Below, one piece after another: positions 41,826 through 50,182 of a stretch of DNA of 64,000 nucleotides. The stretch's first letter is position 1. Each line of letters begins with the position of its first letter. The DNA lies in the NCBI RefSeq assembly GCF_021538615.1, contig NZ_JAJHIZ010000003.1, positions 1,240,001-1,304,000 on the forward strand. The letters run 5' to 3'. The translations under genes were made by a program, and so were the position numbers. Under the pieces are notes generated by a model. That model saw only the letters and a program-made list of their open reading frames with translations. It was not told the DNA's origin and did no database searches. Source of the stretch: Niabella agricola. Lineage in GTDB: Bacteria; Bacteroidota; Bacteroidia; Chitinophagales; Chitinophagaceae.

Positions 41826-43349
41826 ATGAAACAAATGAGTGAAGCAGGCGTGCTTCGTAAAGTCATTGGCGCCTCGTCATTGGGCACTATGATCGAATGG
41901 TATGACTTTTACATTTTCGGCATGCTGGCCAAAACCATTTCTACTGAATTTTTCCCCGAAGGCAATAGTACCGCAGCCCTGCTAAGCACCCTGGCCATTT
42001 TTGCCGCGGGATTTATTGTGCGTCCCTTCGGCGCCCTGTTTTTCGGGCGGCTGGGTGATCTGCTGGGAAGGAAGTCTACCTTCCTGCTGACACTTGTTTT
42101 AATGGGAGGCTCTACATTCCTTATCGGATTGGTGCCCGGCTATCAGACCATTGGCATTGCCGCGCCGCTGATCGTACTGTTGCTGCGTTTGCTGCAGGGC
42201 CTGGCCCTTGGCGGCGAATATGGCGGTGCCGCTACCTATGTAGCAGAACATGCACCTCCCGGCAAACGCGGTTTTTATACCAGCTGGATTCAAACTACCG
42301 CCACACTGGGATTATTTCTGGCACTGGGTGTCATTATGGTTGTAAAGATGAACATGAGCGATCAGCGTTTTAATGCCGAATGGGGCGGATGGCGTTATCC
42401 GTTCTGGTTCTCCATTATACTGGTAGTGGTATCGGTTTATATCCGTTTGAAAATGGAAGAGTCACCCTTGTTTGCCCGTTTAAAAAGCGAAGGAAAAGTT
42501 GCCAAGAATCCGCTAAAGGAAAGTTTCCGGAAAAAAGCCAATTTTAAAATGGTACTGCTGGCATTGTTTGGCGCAGCAATGGGCCAGGGGGTTATCTGGT
42601 ATACCGGGCAGTTTTACGCGCAGAGCTTTTTAGAAACCAAAGTGGCGCTTAACTTTGAGCAAAGCCGTTCCATTTTGCTCTGGGCCATATTGCTGGCAAC
42701 GCCCTTCTTTATTGTTTTCGGGTGGCTGAGTGACAAGATTGGCCGGAAATGGATCATGCTGGCCGGTATGTTGCTGGGGATCCTTACCTATCGCCCGATC
42801 TTTAGCACCTTGCTGAAGGATGCTGGTCCGGATCAATGGAACACCGAGATCAGCAATAGCCAGGTCAAAAAGGAATCGAAGCTGCTGGCCAATAGTTCAG
42901 ACTCGCTGGTGCAAACCACTACCCATATTGAATTGTCTAATGGGGCCAAATATGCAACTGAACAAACAGATACACTGCGTGTGGCTACCGGAATGATTAC
43001 AGCAGGAAAGTCATTGATCAAGGATAAAGTATTGCCAAGACCTGTTTACTGGAAATTTGTAGGCCTGGTATTCCTGTTGATCTTATATGTAACCATGGTG
43101 TACGGGCCTATTGCTGCTTTCCTGGTGGAATTATTCCCCGTGCATATCCGGTATACTTCTATGTCGCTCCCATACCATATCGGAAACGGAGTATTTGGAG
43201 GACTGGTTCCCTTTATCGGGGTTTTGCTTCAAACCACGTTCACTACCGACCCGCTGGTAGGATTGTGGTATCCTATCGGGATCGCTGCATTGAGCTTCGT
43301 CATCGGGATGGCATATCTGTCCAACAGTAGGTCCGCCGTGCTAGAGTAA
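41826..43349 (+). CDS. MFS transporter of the metabolite:H+ symporter (MHS) family
   Basis: This 507-residue transporter begins MKQMSEAGVLRKVIGASSLG and has the MHS pattern EWYDFYIFGMLAKTI and RPFGALFFGRLGDLLGRKST; later GLALGGEYGGAATYVAEHAP. About 12 membrane segments. Compared with the usual 430-450 residues it holds an extra polar stretch, about residues 324-403 (NTEISNSQVKKESKLLANSS onward), between two segments of the second half. It likely imports an organic acid with protons, in line with the acs gene next door. The S41 peptidase gene follows after 26 bases. Confidence 0.88.
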   Translation: MKQMSEAGVLRKVIGASSLGTMIEWYDFYIFGMLAKTISTEFFPEGNSTAALLSTLAIFAAGFIVRPFGALFFGRLGDLLGRKSTFLLTLVLMGGSTFLIGLVPGYQTIGIAAPLIVLLLRLLQGLALGGEYGGAATYVAEHAPPGKRGFYTSWIQTTATLGLFLALGVIMVVKMNMSDQRFNAEWGGWRYPFWFSIILVVVSVYIRLKMEESPLFARLKSEGKVAKNPLKESFRKKANFKMVLLALFGAAMGQGVIWYTGQFYAQSFLETKVALNFEQSRSILLWAILLATPFFIVFGWLSDKIGRKWIMLAGMLLGILTYRPIFSTLLKDAGPDQWNTEISNSQVKKESKLLANSSDSLVQTTTHIELSNGAKYATEQTDTLRVATGMITAGKSLIKDKVLPRPVYWKFVGLVFLLILYVTMVYGPIAAFLVELFPVHIRYTSMSLPYHIGNGVFGGLVPFIGVLLQTTFTTDPLVGLWYPIGIAALSFVIGMAYLSNSRSAVLE

Positions 43350-43375
43350 CCAGCTGTTTGTTTCAATTACTCACC

Positions 43376-44383
43376 ATGAATATCCGCATTCTTGCATTTG
43401 CATTATTCTTTACAGCAATGCTGCCCGCCGCAGGTTTGCTACATGCCCAGAACGCCCAGGCAGATTCCCTGTTTATAAAACCCTGGGACCTTTCCAATCT
43501 TATTTTCCAATTAAAAACAATCATAGAAAAAAGCTATTTCGACAAAGAAAAAGCCGCAGTTCTAAATAAAATCCTGGCAGAAAAATTTGCCAATGGCGAT
43601 TTTAAAAATCTCAGCCCTGAAACTACCACTGAAAAGATAACACAACTGCTTCGAAAAGAAACCAACGATAAGCATTTCAATCTAACGTATTTTAGTACAA
43701 AGGCAACCGGAGGTCAACAGCAAAATCAGGCAGCCGATAATGGCGGGATTGCAGAAGTACGGAAACTTAAAAACAACATCGGCTATTTAAAATGGACCGC
43801 GTTTATAACAGGGCCCAATGCCTTTAAAAAAATAGTACAGGCTTTAGACCGGTTAAAGGGAAGCAGTGCTATAATTATCGACATCAGCAGTAATTCTGGC
43901 GGCAATGGCGAAGCCGGAGGTTTTATGAATGATCATCTTTATAAGTCGAAAGAGTATCAGCAATTGCTTTTAAAAAAATGCAATGGTGAAACCGAATGGC
44001 ATTTAAGTGAAGTGCCCTACAACAACACGGAAGGCCCCCGGTTTTATGAAACACCGCTATATATCATTACTTCAAAAAACACGTTCTCGGCTGCAGAGTA
44101 TTTCGCTTTTATTGCCAAAGAAACGGGCAGGGCTGTTATCCTCGGCGATACAACTGCGGGAGCCGGGAACCCGGGGCAGGGTACCGCTTTTATGCGGGGC
44201 GGTTCTGATATCGGGTTCTTTATTTTTATCCCCACCTGCCAGATAAAAACAAGAACCGGAAAATCCATTGAGGCGACAGGTGTTCCTCCCGACGTCATTT
44301 TAACATCAAAAGACTGGCTCGAAGAGACCTTGAACTTTATCAAATCGAGTGGTACAAAACGTATAAAAAAACAGACAACTTAA
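43376..44383 (+). CDS. Secreted S41-family (C-terminal-processing-like) peptidase
   Basis: The ATG at 43376 gives 335 residues with a signal peptide (MNIRILAFALFFTAMLPAAG). An S41 N-terminal helix region (IIEKSYFDKEKAAVLNKILA) precedes the core: NNIGYLKWTAFITGP, SSAIIIDISSNSGGNGEAGG and the nucleophile Ser in NTFSAAEYFAFIAKETG, then DTTAGAGNPGQGTAFMRGG. There is no PDZ domain, so it is a short member, perhaps a carboxyl-terminal peptidase acting on peptides rather than membrane substrates. It is in line with the transporter gene. Confidence 0.88.
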   Translation: MNIRILAFALFFTAMLPAAGLLHAQNAQADSLFIKPWDLSNLIFQLKTIIEKSYFDKEKAAVLNKILAEKFANGDFKNLSPETTTEKITQLLRKETNDKHFNLTYFSTKATGGQQQNQAADNGGIAEVRKLKNNIGYLKWTAFITGPNAFKKIVQALDRLKGSSAIIIDISSNSGGNGEAGGFMNDHLYKSKEYQQLLLKKCNGETEWHLSEVPYNNTEGPRFYETPLYIITSKNTFSAAEYFAFIAKETGRAVILGDTTAGAGNPGQGTAFMRGGSDIGFFIFIPTCQIKTRTGKSIEATGVPPDVILTSKDWLEETLNFIKSSGTKRIKKQTT

Positions 44384-44421
44384 CATCACAATTCAATGAC
44401 TATTCTTTTATTAAAAGTTTT

Positions 44422-44661
44422 ATGATGAACTCAATAAGAAAAATATTAGGCATCGTTTGGTTATTACTGGGACCTGTAGTTATCTATTTCCTGTTTACCG
44501 GAGCCATACACAATATTGACCCGGACGGGAAAAAAGACATTAATAACCCGGTGATCTGGGTAATCATCATTACGATCTTTTTACCGATTGCCATCGGGTT
44601 AATGATCTTTGGCTGGTATGCGCTTAAAGGCGAATACTCCAGAAATGCTTCAGATCTGTAA
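44422..44661 (+). CDS. Small two-helix membrane protein (DUF6814-like)
   Basis: This 79-residue protein has two membrane helices (ILGIVWLLLGPVVIYFLF and WVIIITIFLPIAIGLMIFGW) joined by a polar loop. The final GWYALKGEYSR pattern agrees with what I recall of DUF6814, a family often next to MFS transporters in this phylum. It ends the transporter-S41 run and may be an accessory subunit. I am not sure of the family name. Confidence 0.65.
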   Translation: MMNSIRKILGIVWLLLGPVVIYFLFTGAIHNIDPDGKKDINNPVIWVIIITIFLPIAIGLMIFGWYALKGEYSRNASDL

Positions 44662-44878
44662 GCCGGACACACAGACCACAGGCGGACATTAAGCGCCACA
44701 GCTAAAAACAGGCAACCGTATCCGGAAAGCGGTATGCATTAGCTGTATCCGCCTCCGGCGCTGCGGCACCATTTGTACAAACCGGTTTACGTTATTAACA
44801 TTCAGCATGTTAGTTATTTTTTTTCGTTAAAGAATTGTAATATTCCCCGGTTTTCTTGTCTGAAAAAAGGCAATCAAC

Positions 44879-44886
44879 TACTTTTG
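44879..44886 (+). promoter_or_regulatory. -7 box ahead of the small membrane protein at 44893
   Basis: TACTTTTG fits the consensus and TTG at 44855-44857 lies 21 bases upstream, a good -33 spacing. The predicted start of transcription is at or very near the ATG at 44893, so the message may lack a leader. Confidence 0.6.
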
Positions 44887-44892
44887 CATTAC

Positions 44893-45249
44893 ATGGTATC
44901 GGGCTTACTATACAATAAAACAATATCCAAAGCACTGGCAGTGCTGCTGGGCATTGCCTTATTGTGGCTTACGGTAAGTCTTCCATTTGTATATGAAGCC
45001 AAGCTTCACTTAACCGAGCAAACCGATGCCAAGAGTAAAAATCAAGGAAACCCGATGGCTGGCACCACAGAGGAAAAAGTACCCGGCAACCCTACTGTAA
45101 CCATTACGGAAGAGTACCTGCATCACGGGGCATACGATTTTTCCCTGGCTGAATTTCAAAAAGACATTGCTTACCTCCACGCGCATGAAGGCACTTATAT
45201 TGCGTTCCATGCGGAATTACACGCTCCCCCTCCCAACGTACAACTTTAA
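44893..45249 (+). CDS. Small single-pass membrane protein, unknown function
   Basis: From the ATG at 44893 the protein has 118 residues: a membrane anchor (ISKALAVLLGIALLWLTVSL) and a polar C-terminal part with a run of histidines (YLHAHEG, FHAELHA) that might bind a metal. The first 40 codons of the longer frame from 44773 lie upstream of the promoter and are rejected. The gene is 147 bases upstream of the SulP transporter gene and in the same direction. I do not recognise a family. Confidence 0.6.
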   Translation: MVSGLLYNKTISKALAVLLGIALLWLTVSLPFVYEAKLHLTEQTDAKSKNQGNPMAGTTEEKVPGNPTVTITEEYLHHGAYDFSLAEFQKDIAYLHAHEGTYIAFHAELHAPPPNVQL

Positions 45250-45396
45250 GTATCCGGGCTCTGGTATTCCTTACCAGGGGCTGATTTGTGCTGCAATCAC
45301 CAGCTGATTCCGGCAGGTCCTTTTATACTTTATCATTCCGATCCCTGTTGCCTGCTATCGCAATAGCATGCCGGGTTATTCCTTAATATCAATTTT

Positions 45397-47085
45397 ATGA
45401 ATACTCATTCAAAAACAAAGAATATATTTTCCAGCCTGGCTTCTGATATCCCATCGTCTGTGGTTGTATTCCTGGTAGCGCTGCCCTTATGCCTGGGTGT
45501 TGCGCTGGCCTCGAATGCGCCCCTGTTCAGTGGAATTATTGCAGGCGTTTGCGGCGGTATTGTGGTAGGTATCCTGAGCGGCTCACAGCTCAGTGTGAGC
45601 GGGCCTGCAGCCGGACTCACTGCTATTGTTGCATCTGCCATCATAACGCTTCAATCATTTGAAGCATTCCTGGTAGTAGTGGTGCTGGCAGGTGTGATGC
45701 AGGTGATCCTTGGTTTTGCAAAAGCAGGTATCATCGGCGATTATATTCCAAACAGCGTCATCAAAGGGATGCTGGCAGCGATTGGTCTCATCCTCATCAT
45801 CAACCAGGTTCCGCAGCTGCTTGGCGACAAATCAGCATTACCCACCAACGATGAGGAGTCCATTGCTTCTACAGGAAATATTTTCACCAACTTCTTCAAA
45901 GCTTTTGCGCATATTACTCCGGCGGCCTTGCTGATTGGCGCCATCTGCCTGGCCTTCCATTTTATATGGGAGAAACTGGTGGCCGGCAAAAAGGGATTTG
46001 CTAAGCTGATCCCCGCACCATTGCTTATCGTTTTTATCGGTGTAGGGTTAAATACCTTATTTACCAGCACCGGACTGTTGCCGGCATTAACAGAAAGCTA
46101 CCTGGTAAAGATTCCTATGGCCAATTCAGCCAGTGAGTTTGTATCGTTTTTTACCAGCCCCGACTGGAACTCGATCTGGAATTCACAGGTGTGGATCCTG
46201 GCGCTTACCATTGCACTGGTTGCCAGCCTGGAAAGCTTGCTGAGCCTGGAAGCCATCGATGATATGGACCCGTACCAACGCGCTAGTCCTACCAACCGGG
46301 AATTGAAAGCCCAGGGTGTTGGCAACATTGTTTCAGGACTGCTCGGTGGTATCCCCGTTACCAGCGTTATCGTACGTTCTTCAGCAAATGTAAACTCGGG
46401 TGCCAAAACAAAAATGTCTACTATTTTACACGGCCTGCTGCTATTGAGTTCGGTGGCCTTCATTCCCTTTCTGCTCAATATGATTCCCAAGACAGCATTG
46501 GCAGCTATCCTGATCTTTACCGGATATAAACTGGCAAAACCAGCGCTGTTTAAGTTGTATTACAAAAAAGGCTGGGATCAGTTTTTGCCTTTTGTAATCA
46601 CCATTATCGCCATCCTGGCCACCGATCTGCTGAAGGGGGTAATTGTTGGAATCGGGGTGGGTCTGTTCTTTGCGTTTCGTTCCAATTTCAGGAAGGCGGT
46701 GTTTGTGGTAAAGGATGACACCCGGTACCTGTTCCGCCTGCGGAAAGATGTTTCATTTTTGAACAAGGCCATCATCAAACAAAACCTGGAAAAAGTACCC
46801 GATGGAGCGCAGGTAATCATTGACGCCATGCGCGCTGATTATATCGATAAGGACATTGTAGAAGTGATCGAAGACTTTATCATTCATGCACCTTTAAAAA
46901 ACATTAGTGTACAACTGGAAACCAGCGGTTTTATTGATCATGGTTTTTCCTATAAAATACTGGCGAACGACAATAAGGATGGACATTTAAGAAGAACATA
47001 TACCAAAGCGATCACCAGTACAAAACAAGATGCCATGCCGGAAACAAAGCCGGAATTGACTAATTTAGCATCTCAACCTCAATAA
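45397..47085 (+). CDS. SulP-family anion transporter, probable bicarbonate importer
   Basis: This 562-residue protein has about 11-12 membrane segments with the SulP start DIPSSVVVFLVALPLCLGVA and the conserved SGSQLSVSGPAAGLTAIVAS and ALVASLESLLSLEAIDDMDP. The C-terminal part after LRKDVSFLNKAIIKQNLEK is a STAS-type domain, ending in a short polar tail. A beta-carbonic anhydrase gene follows after 35 bases. This pairing is found with the bicarbonate members of the family (BicA-like), so uptake of HCO3- for carboxylation reactions is the best reading; sulfate cannot be excluded. Confidence 0.88.
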   Translation: MNTHSKTKNIFSSLASDIPSSVVVFLVALPLCLGVALASNAPLFSGIIAGVCGGIVVGILSGSQLSVSGPAAGLTAIVASAIITLQSFEAFLVVVVLAGVMQVILGFAKAGIIGDYIPNSVIKGMLAAIGLILIINQVPQLLGDKSALPTNDEESIASTGNIFTNFFKAFAHITPAALLIGAICLAFHFIWEKLVAGKKGFAKLIPAPLLIVFIGVGLNTLFTSTGLLPALTESYLVKIPMANSASEFVSFFTSPDWNSIWNSQVWILALTIALVASLESLLSLEAIDDMDPYQRASPTNRELKAQGVGNIVSGLLGGIPVTSVIVRSSANVNSGAKTKMSTILHGLLLLSSVAFIPFLLNMIPKTALAAILIFTGYKLAKPALFKLYYKKGWDQFLPFVITIIAILATDLLKGVIVGIGVGLFFAFRSNFRKAVFVVKDDTRYLFRLRKDVSFLNKAIIKQNLEKVPDGAQVIIDAMRADYIDKDIVEVIEDFIIHAPLKNISVQLETSGFIDHGFSYKILANDNKDGHLRRTYTKAITSTKQDAMPETKPELTNLASQPQ

Positions 47086-47120
47086 TTTTAAACAAAAAGA
47101 TATTCAAAAGACAAATAATT

Positions 47121-47762
47121 ATGAATTCATACGAGAAACTATTACAGAATAACAAAGAATGGGCTGCGGCAAAACTGAAAATTGATCCTCATTTTTTTGA
47201 TAGCCTGGCGGAGACGCAGAAACCGGAATTTCTTTGGATCGGCTGCAGCGACAGCCGGGTTCCGGCCAATGAAGTAACCGGTACTACGTCCGGCGAGATC
47301 TTTGTGCATCGCAATATTGCCAACCTGGTCGTACATACCGATATTAACCTGATCAGTGTTTTAGAATACGCGGTGGCACACCTGAAAGTAAAGCATGTTA
47401 TCGTATGCGGACATTATGGCTGCGGGGGGGTTAAGGCAGCTATGAGCAATGGTGACTTTCATCAGGTGCTGAATATGTGGCTCCGCGTCATTAAAGATGT
47501 ATATTATAAACACAAAGATGAGCTCAACGGGATCGCTGATGAAACGGCAAGGGCCAACCGGCTGGTAGAGCTGAACGTAAAAGAACAGGTAGAGAAACTG
47601 GCAAAAACCTCTATCATTCAAAAAGCATGGCAGGAGCGGCAGGCGCCGATGCTGCATGGCTGGGTTTATGGGCTGGCCGACGGGCAGTTGCATTCCCTGC
47701 ACACCATTGCACCCGGCAGCAACCCGGTAGACCCGATTTACGTATACGAGAACCTACAATAA
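47121..47762 (+). CDS. can: Beta-carbonic anhydrase
   Basis: The 213-residue zinc enzyme interconverts CO2 and bicarbonate. Zinc ligands are Cys42 in GCSDSRV, His98 and Cys101 in HYGCGG, with Asp44 and Arg46 completing the active-site dyad. Other family marks are FVHRNIANLV and SVLEYAVAHLKVKHVIVCGH. It is second in the operon with the SulP transporter and probably supplies or consumes bicarbonate as it is taken up. A strong terminator follows. Confidence 0.95.
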   Translation: MNSYEKLLQNNKEWAAAKLKIDPHFFDSLAETQKPEFLWIGCSDSRVPANEVTGTTSGEIFVHRNIANLVVHTDINLISVLEYAVAHLKVKHVIVCGHYGCGGVKAAMSNGDFHQVLNMWLRVIKDVYYKHKDELNGIADETARANRLVELNVKEQVEKLAKTSIIQKAWQERQAPMLHGWVYGLADGQLHSLHTIAPGSNPVDPIYVYENLQ

Positions 47763-47782
47763 AGCATCTCCCATCCTTATTG

Positions 47783-47811
47783 AGCCCTCCGCTTTTAACG
47801 GAGGGCTTTTT
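47783..47811 (+). terminator. Rho-independent terminator after the carbonic anhydrase gene
   Basis: AGCCCTCCG and CGGAGGGCT form a perfect 9-bp stem with a 7-base loop (CTTTTAA), followed by TTTTA. It stands just before the stop of the convergent ATPase gene. Confidence 0.85.
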
Positions 47812-47816
47812 ATTGC

Positions 47817-49259
47817 CTATAAAAACAAGGCATCCATGGTTACTTCAGCCGTCACACGGCCGGTGGCATGCATATTGCTTTGGACACCGTAAGTCGTAAG
47901 CAAGGTAAGGAACAATGTTTTCCTCGTGCGGGTGATGCGCCGGAATGTATTCAATTTATGATCCAGGTCCCCGGCATAGGTTTTGTCAATCACAAATGCA
48001 TCTTCTGAAAATTTCATCTCGCAGATGTTCATACAATGATCCTGGCGGTCGACGACCAGGTCGATCTGCGTGCCTTTTTCCGCATTTCCTTTTGGCGGCT
48101 GATATCTCCACCCGGATTCTTCTGTAAACACCCCTTCGATTCCCAGTGCTTTTTTAACCTGCCTAATATGCTTCAGACAAACCGCTTCAAAGGCAAACCC
48201 GCACCAGCTTTTATAAGCGGGCGTTTGCCCTCTTCTTAACCAGGAGCCGGTGCCGGCAGCTTTTGCACCCTCAATAAATTTCAGGTAAAACATCGTGTAT
48301 TCATCCGAAAGCTTATAGATGCTTTCATTGGCACTTTTCCCAAAAGCCACATACGGTGTGATAAAACCTGATTCCTCCAACTCCCGCAGCAGCTTGCTCG
48401 TAGTACCGCCGCTCGTAAACCCGCATGCCGTAAGGATCTCATCCCGGGTAAGCCCCTTCCCTTTCTTTGCCAATGCACGCACCACTTTTTCATGCTGCTG
48501 CGCATTTACAAACAGGGATTGATACAGGTTTTCAAATTCTTTGCGCAGTACCCCATCCTTGCTAAAGCAAAGCCGGTCGATGATCTGGGCAGCACTTTCT
48601 CCTGGTTGCACCGTTTGAAGATAATACGGAATGCCTCCCACAGCCATATAAAGCTGAAGCAGCTGGTAAGCATCCAGCACAGCTCCCAAATGCTTCAGGT
48701 AAGCCCTTGTTTCTCCCAGGGTAAAAGGAAGCAGCCGGATCTTTTGGGTGACCCGGTTATGCAGTCCGCCCCTGTTGTTAATGATCTTATCGATCATCCA
48801 GGAAGCAGCAGATCCGCAGATGACTACTTTCAGGTTCGGTCGTTTTGTAGCACTGCTGTTCCACCAGTGATCGAAGGCCTGCAGAAAATTCGACCGGGGT
48901 GTATGGATCCACGGAAACTCATCAAAAAAAAGTACTGCGGCCCCGCCCTGGCCAAGCGGATCCAGCAGGTATTGATCCAGGTATGTAAACGCCTGCATCC
49001 AGCCATCCGGGGAAGCCAGCGGAGCCGGGCTTGCAATGGCTTTCCCCAGGGCTGTGCTGAAATTTTTCAGCTGGTCAGACAATGCGGCGTCATGGATTCC
49101 CGACATTTCAAACACCATCTCCTTCCTGAACAATGTTCGGACCAGATAGGTCTTTCCCACTCTCCGGCGGCCATAAACCGCAATCAATTCCGGCCTGGGC
49201 GTGCGCAACAGCCGGTTCAACAGCGCCTGCTCTGCTTGTCTTCCTATTATGAGCTCCAT
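47817..49259 (-). CDS. AAA-family ATPase with PD-(D/E)xK nuclease-like C-terminus (DUF234/archaeal-ATPase type)
   Basis: The 480-residue protein has a Walker A motif (GRRRVGKT, residues 30-37), a Walker B motif in AAVLFFDEFPWI, and the winged-helix segment GLTRDEILTACGFTSGGTTS. The C-terminal TQIDLVVDRQDHCMNICEMK (about residues 395-414) has the D and E-x-K of a PD-(D/E)xK nuclease. This is the DUF234/ATPase_2 architecture, common in mobile or defence-like genes, with no proven role. Three 52-bp repeats lie directly upstream. The neighbours are unrelated. Whether it cuts DNA or is regulatory is unknown. Confidence 0.85.
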   Translation of the reverse strand: MELIIGRQAEQALLNRLLRTPRPELIAVYGRRRVGKTYLVRTLFRKEMVFEMSGIHDAALSDQLKNFSTALGKAIASPAPLASPDGWMQAFTYLDQYLLDPLGQGGAAVLFFDEFPWIHTPRSNFLQAFDHWWNSSATKRPNLKVVICGSAASWMIDKIINNRGGLHNRVTQKIRLLPFTLGETRAYLKHLGAVLDAYQLLQLYMAVGGIPYYLQTVQPGESAAQIIDRLCFSKDGVLRKEFENLYQSLFVNAQQHEKVVRALAKKGKGLTRDEILTACGFTSGGTTSKLLRELEESGFITPYVAFGKSANESIYKLSDEYTMFYLKFIEGAKAAGTGSWLRRGQTPAYKSWCGFAFEAVCLKHIRQVKKALGIEGVFTEESGWRYQPPKGNAEKGTQIDLVVDRQDHCMNICEMKFSEDAFVIDKTYAGDLDHKLNTFRRITRTRKTLFLTLLTTYGVQSNMHATGRVTAEVTMDALFL

Positions 49260-49293
49260 GATCGATCTGTTTTCGTTGTTCCGAAGGTATAAA

Positions 49294-49434
49294 ATATGGA
49301 CAAAATTCAGAACTATAATCAGCCAAAATAACAGAAAATACGACTATTTTGGACAAGTATAAAAATTATGTTCAGCCAAAATATATAAAATAGATGCATT
49401 TTGGACAAGTATAAAAATTACAATCAGCCAAAAT
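49294..49434. repeat. Three tandem 52-53 bp repeats in the ATPase promoter region
   Basis: GGACAAGTATAAAAATTA occurs twice, at 49351 and 49403, and a third, weaker copy begins with GGACA at 49298. Each copy ends TCAGCCAAAAT (the last bases at 49321, 49374 and 49426). CCAAAAT at the end of one unit and ATTTTGG at the start of the next are inverted, 14-15 bases apart. The whole set ends about 35 bases upstream of the ATPase start. On the gene's strand each unit holds TATACTTG, a near -7 box, so these may be tandem promoters or repressor sites. Confidence 0.75.
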
Positions 49435-49461
49435 GATAAAAAACAGGATGGTTTTGATCAT

Positions 49462-49502
49462 AAAAAAAGCCCGTTTAATGCTGAGATCTTACAGGCTTTT
49501 AT
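49462..49502 (-). terminator. Probable terminator after the lipoprotein pseudogene
   Basis: On the minus strand AAAAGCCTG pairs with CGGGCTTTT around an 18-base loop with one mismatch, followed by TTTT. It lies 22 bases downstream of the reconstructed stop. Confidence 0.5.
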
Positions 49503-49524
49503 AACAAAAACATAAGCAGCAATC

Positions 49525-50040
49525 TCAATCGAACCGTTCTGCCATCGTGTTTGCTTCAGCAAGATCGGCCGCATCAATCACATATTGCCTGCGGATGATA
49601 TTTCCCTTCAATCCCTGGCATCTATCCATTGCCTGCTGTTAAAGAAATTAGTGCTGTCCTTTTCGCAGCGCACTCTTTCTTTATCATTTTCGTTAAAAAC
49701 ATCCACGCAATTTGTGTCGCTTTTTACGCTGTCATCCATGATCATCCGTACAATATTAGAAGGCAATACTTCTTCCGCCAGGGGCGTAAAAGGGCAATTG
49801 TCCCGGCACCCGAACTCATCGGTTTGGCCGGCGTTAAGTGTAATCGTTACCGTGCCAACCGTTAGCGTTCCGTCTTTGTCGGAGATGCAATGGCCAAACG
49901 CCAGCACGACCGGCATCTTCAAGGTATTTTTATACGCTGTAACGAACTGATACCAGCCCTCTTTATCGTATGATGTTTTTACAGGCGATGCAGGCCATTA
50001 AACAAACGGACAGTACAGGAAGTAACCGGTTTTTCTTCAT
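49525..50040 (-). pseudogene. Small lipoprotein gene with two compensating frameshifts
   Basis: The frame starts MKKNRLLPVLSVCLMACIAC, a clear lipoprotein signal, then is lost at a run of five A (49976-49980). Removing one A restores KTSYDKEGWYQFVTAYKNTL and continues to NSRQWIDARD, where a TGA at 49608 stops it. Adding one G at the GGG run (49613-49615) gives GLKGNIIRRQYVIDAADLAE, ending ANTMAERFD. The whole would be 171 residues with several cysteines (GHC, GCRDNC, TNC). The two shifts cancel out. Function is unknown. Either the gene is decayed or the run lengths are wrong in the assembly. Confidence 0.75.
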
Positions 50041-50130
50041 TGTGGTTATTTTTGGTGACACATAAAAAGAGGGATAAAGCGTTGCGAATAATCGGAATAT
50101 TTCATGCATCACCCCACCCCCTTACCAAAA

Positions 50131-50160
50131 GAGGCTGTCCCCCACTTTGGGAACAGCCTC
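50131..50160 (-). terminator. Terminator after the aconitase gene
   Basis: GAGGCTGT and ACAGCCTC pair perfectly, then CCC with GGG after a mismatch, with an ACTTT-type loop. On the minus strand TTTT follows. It lies 22 bases after the aconitase stop. Confidence 0.75.
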
Positions 50161-50182
50161 CTTTTATTCCGATGCATTAAAA

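Noticed and set aside
44773..44892. Longer start for the small membrane protein
   Set aside because: These codons lie upstream of the likely transcription start.
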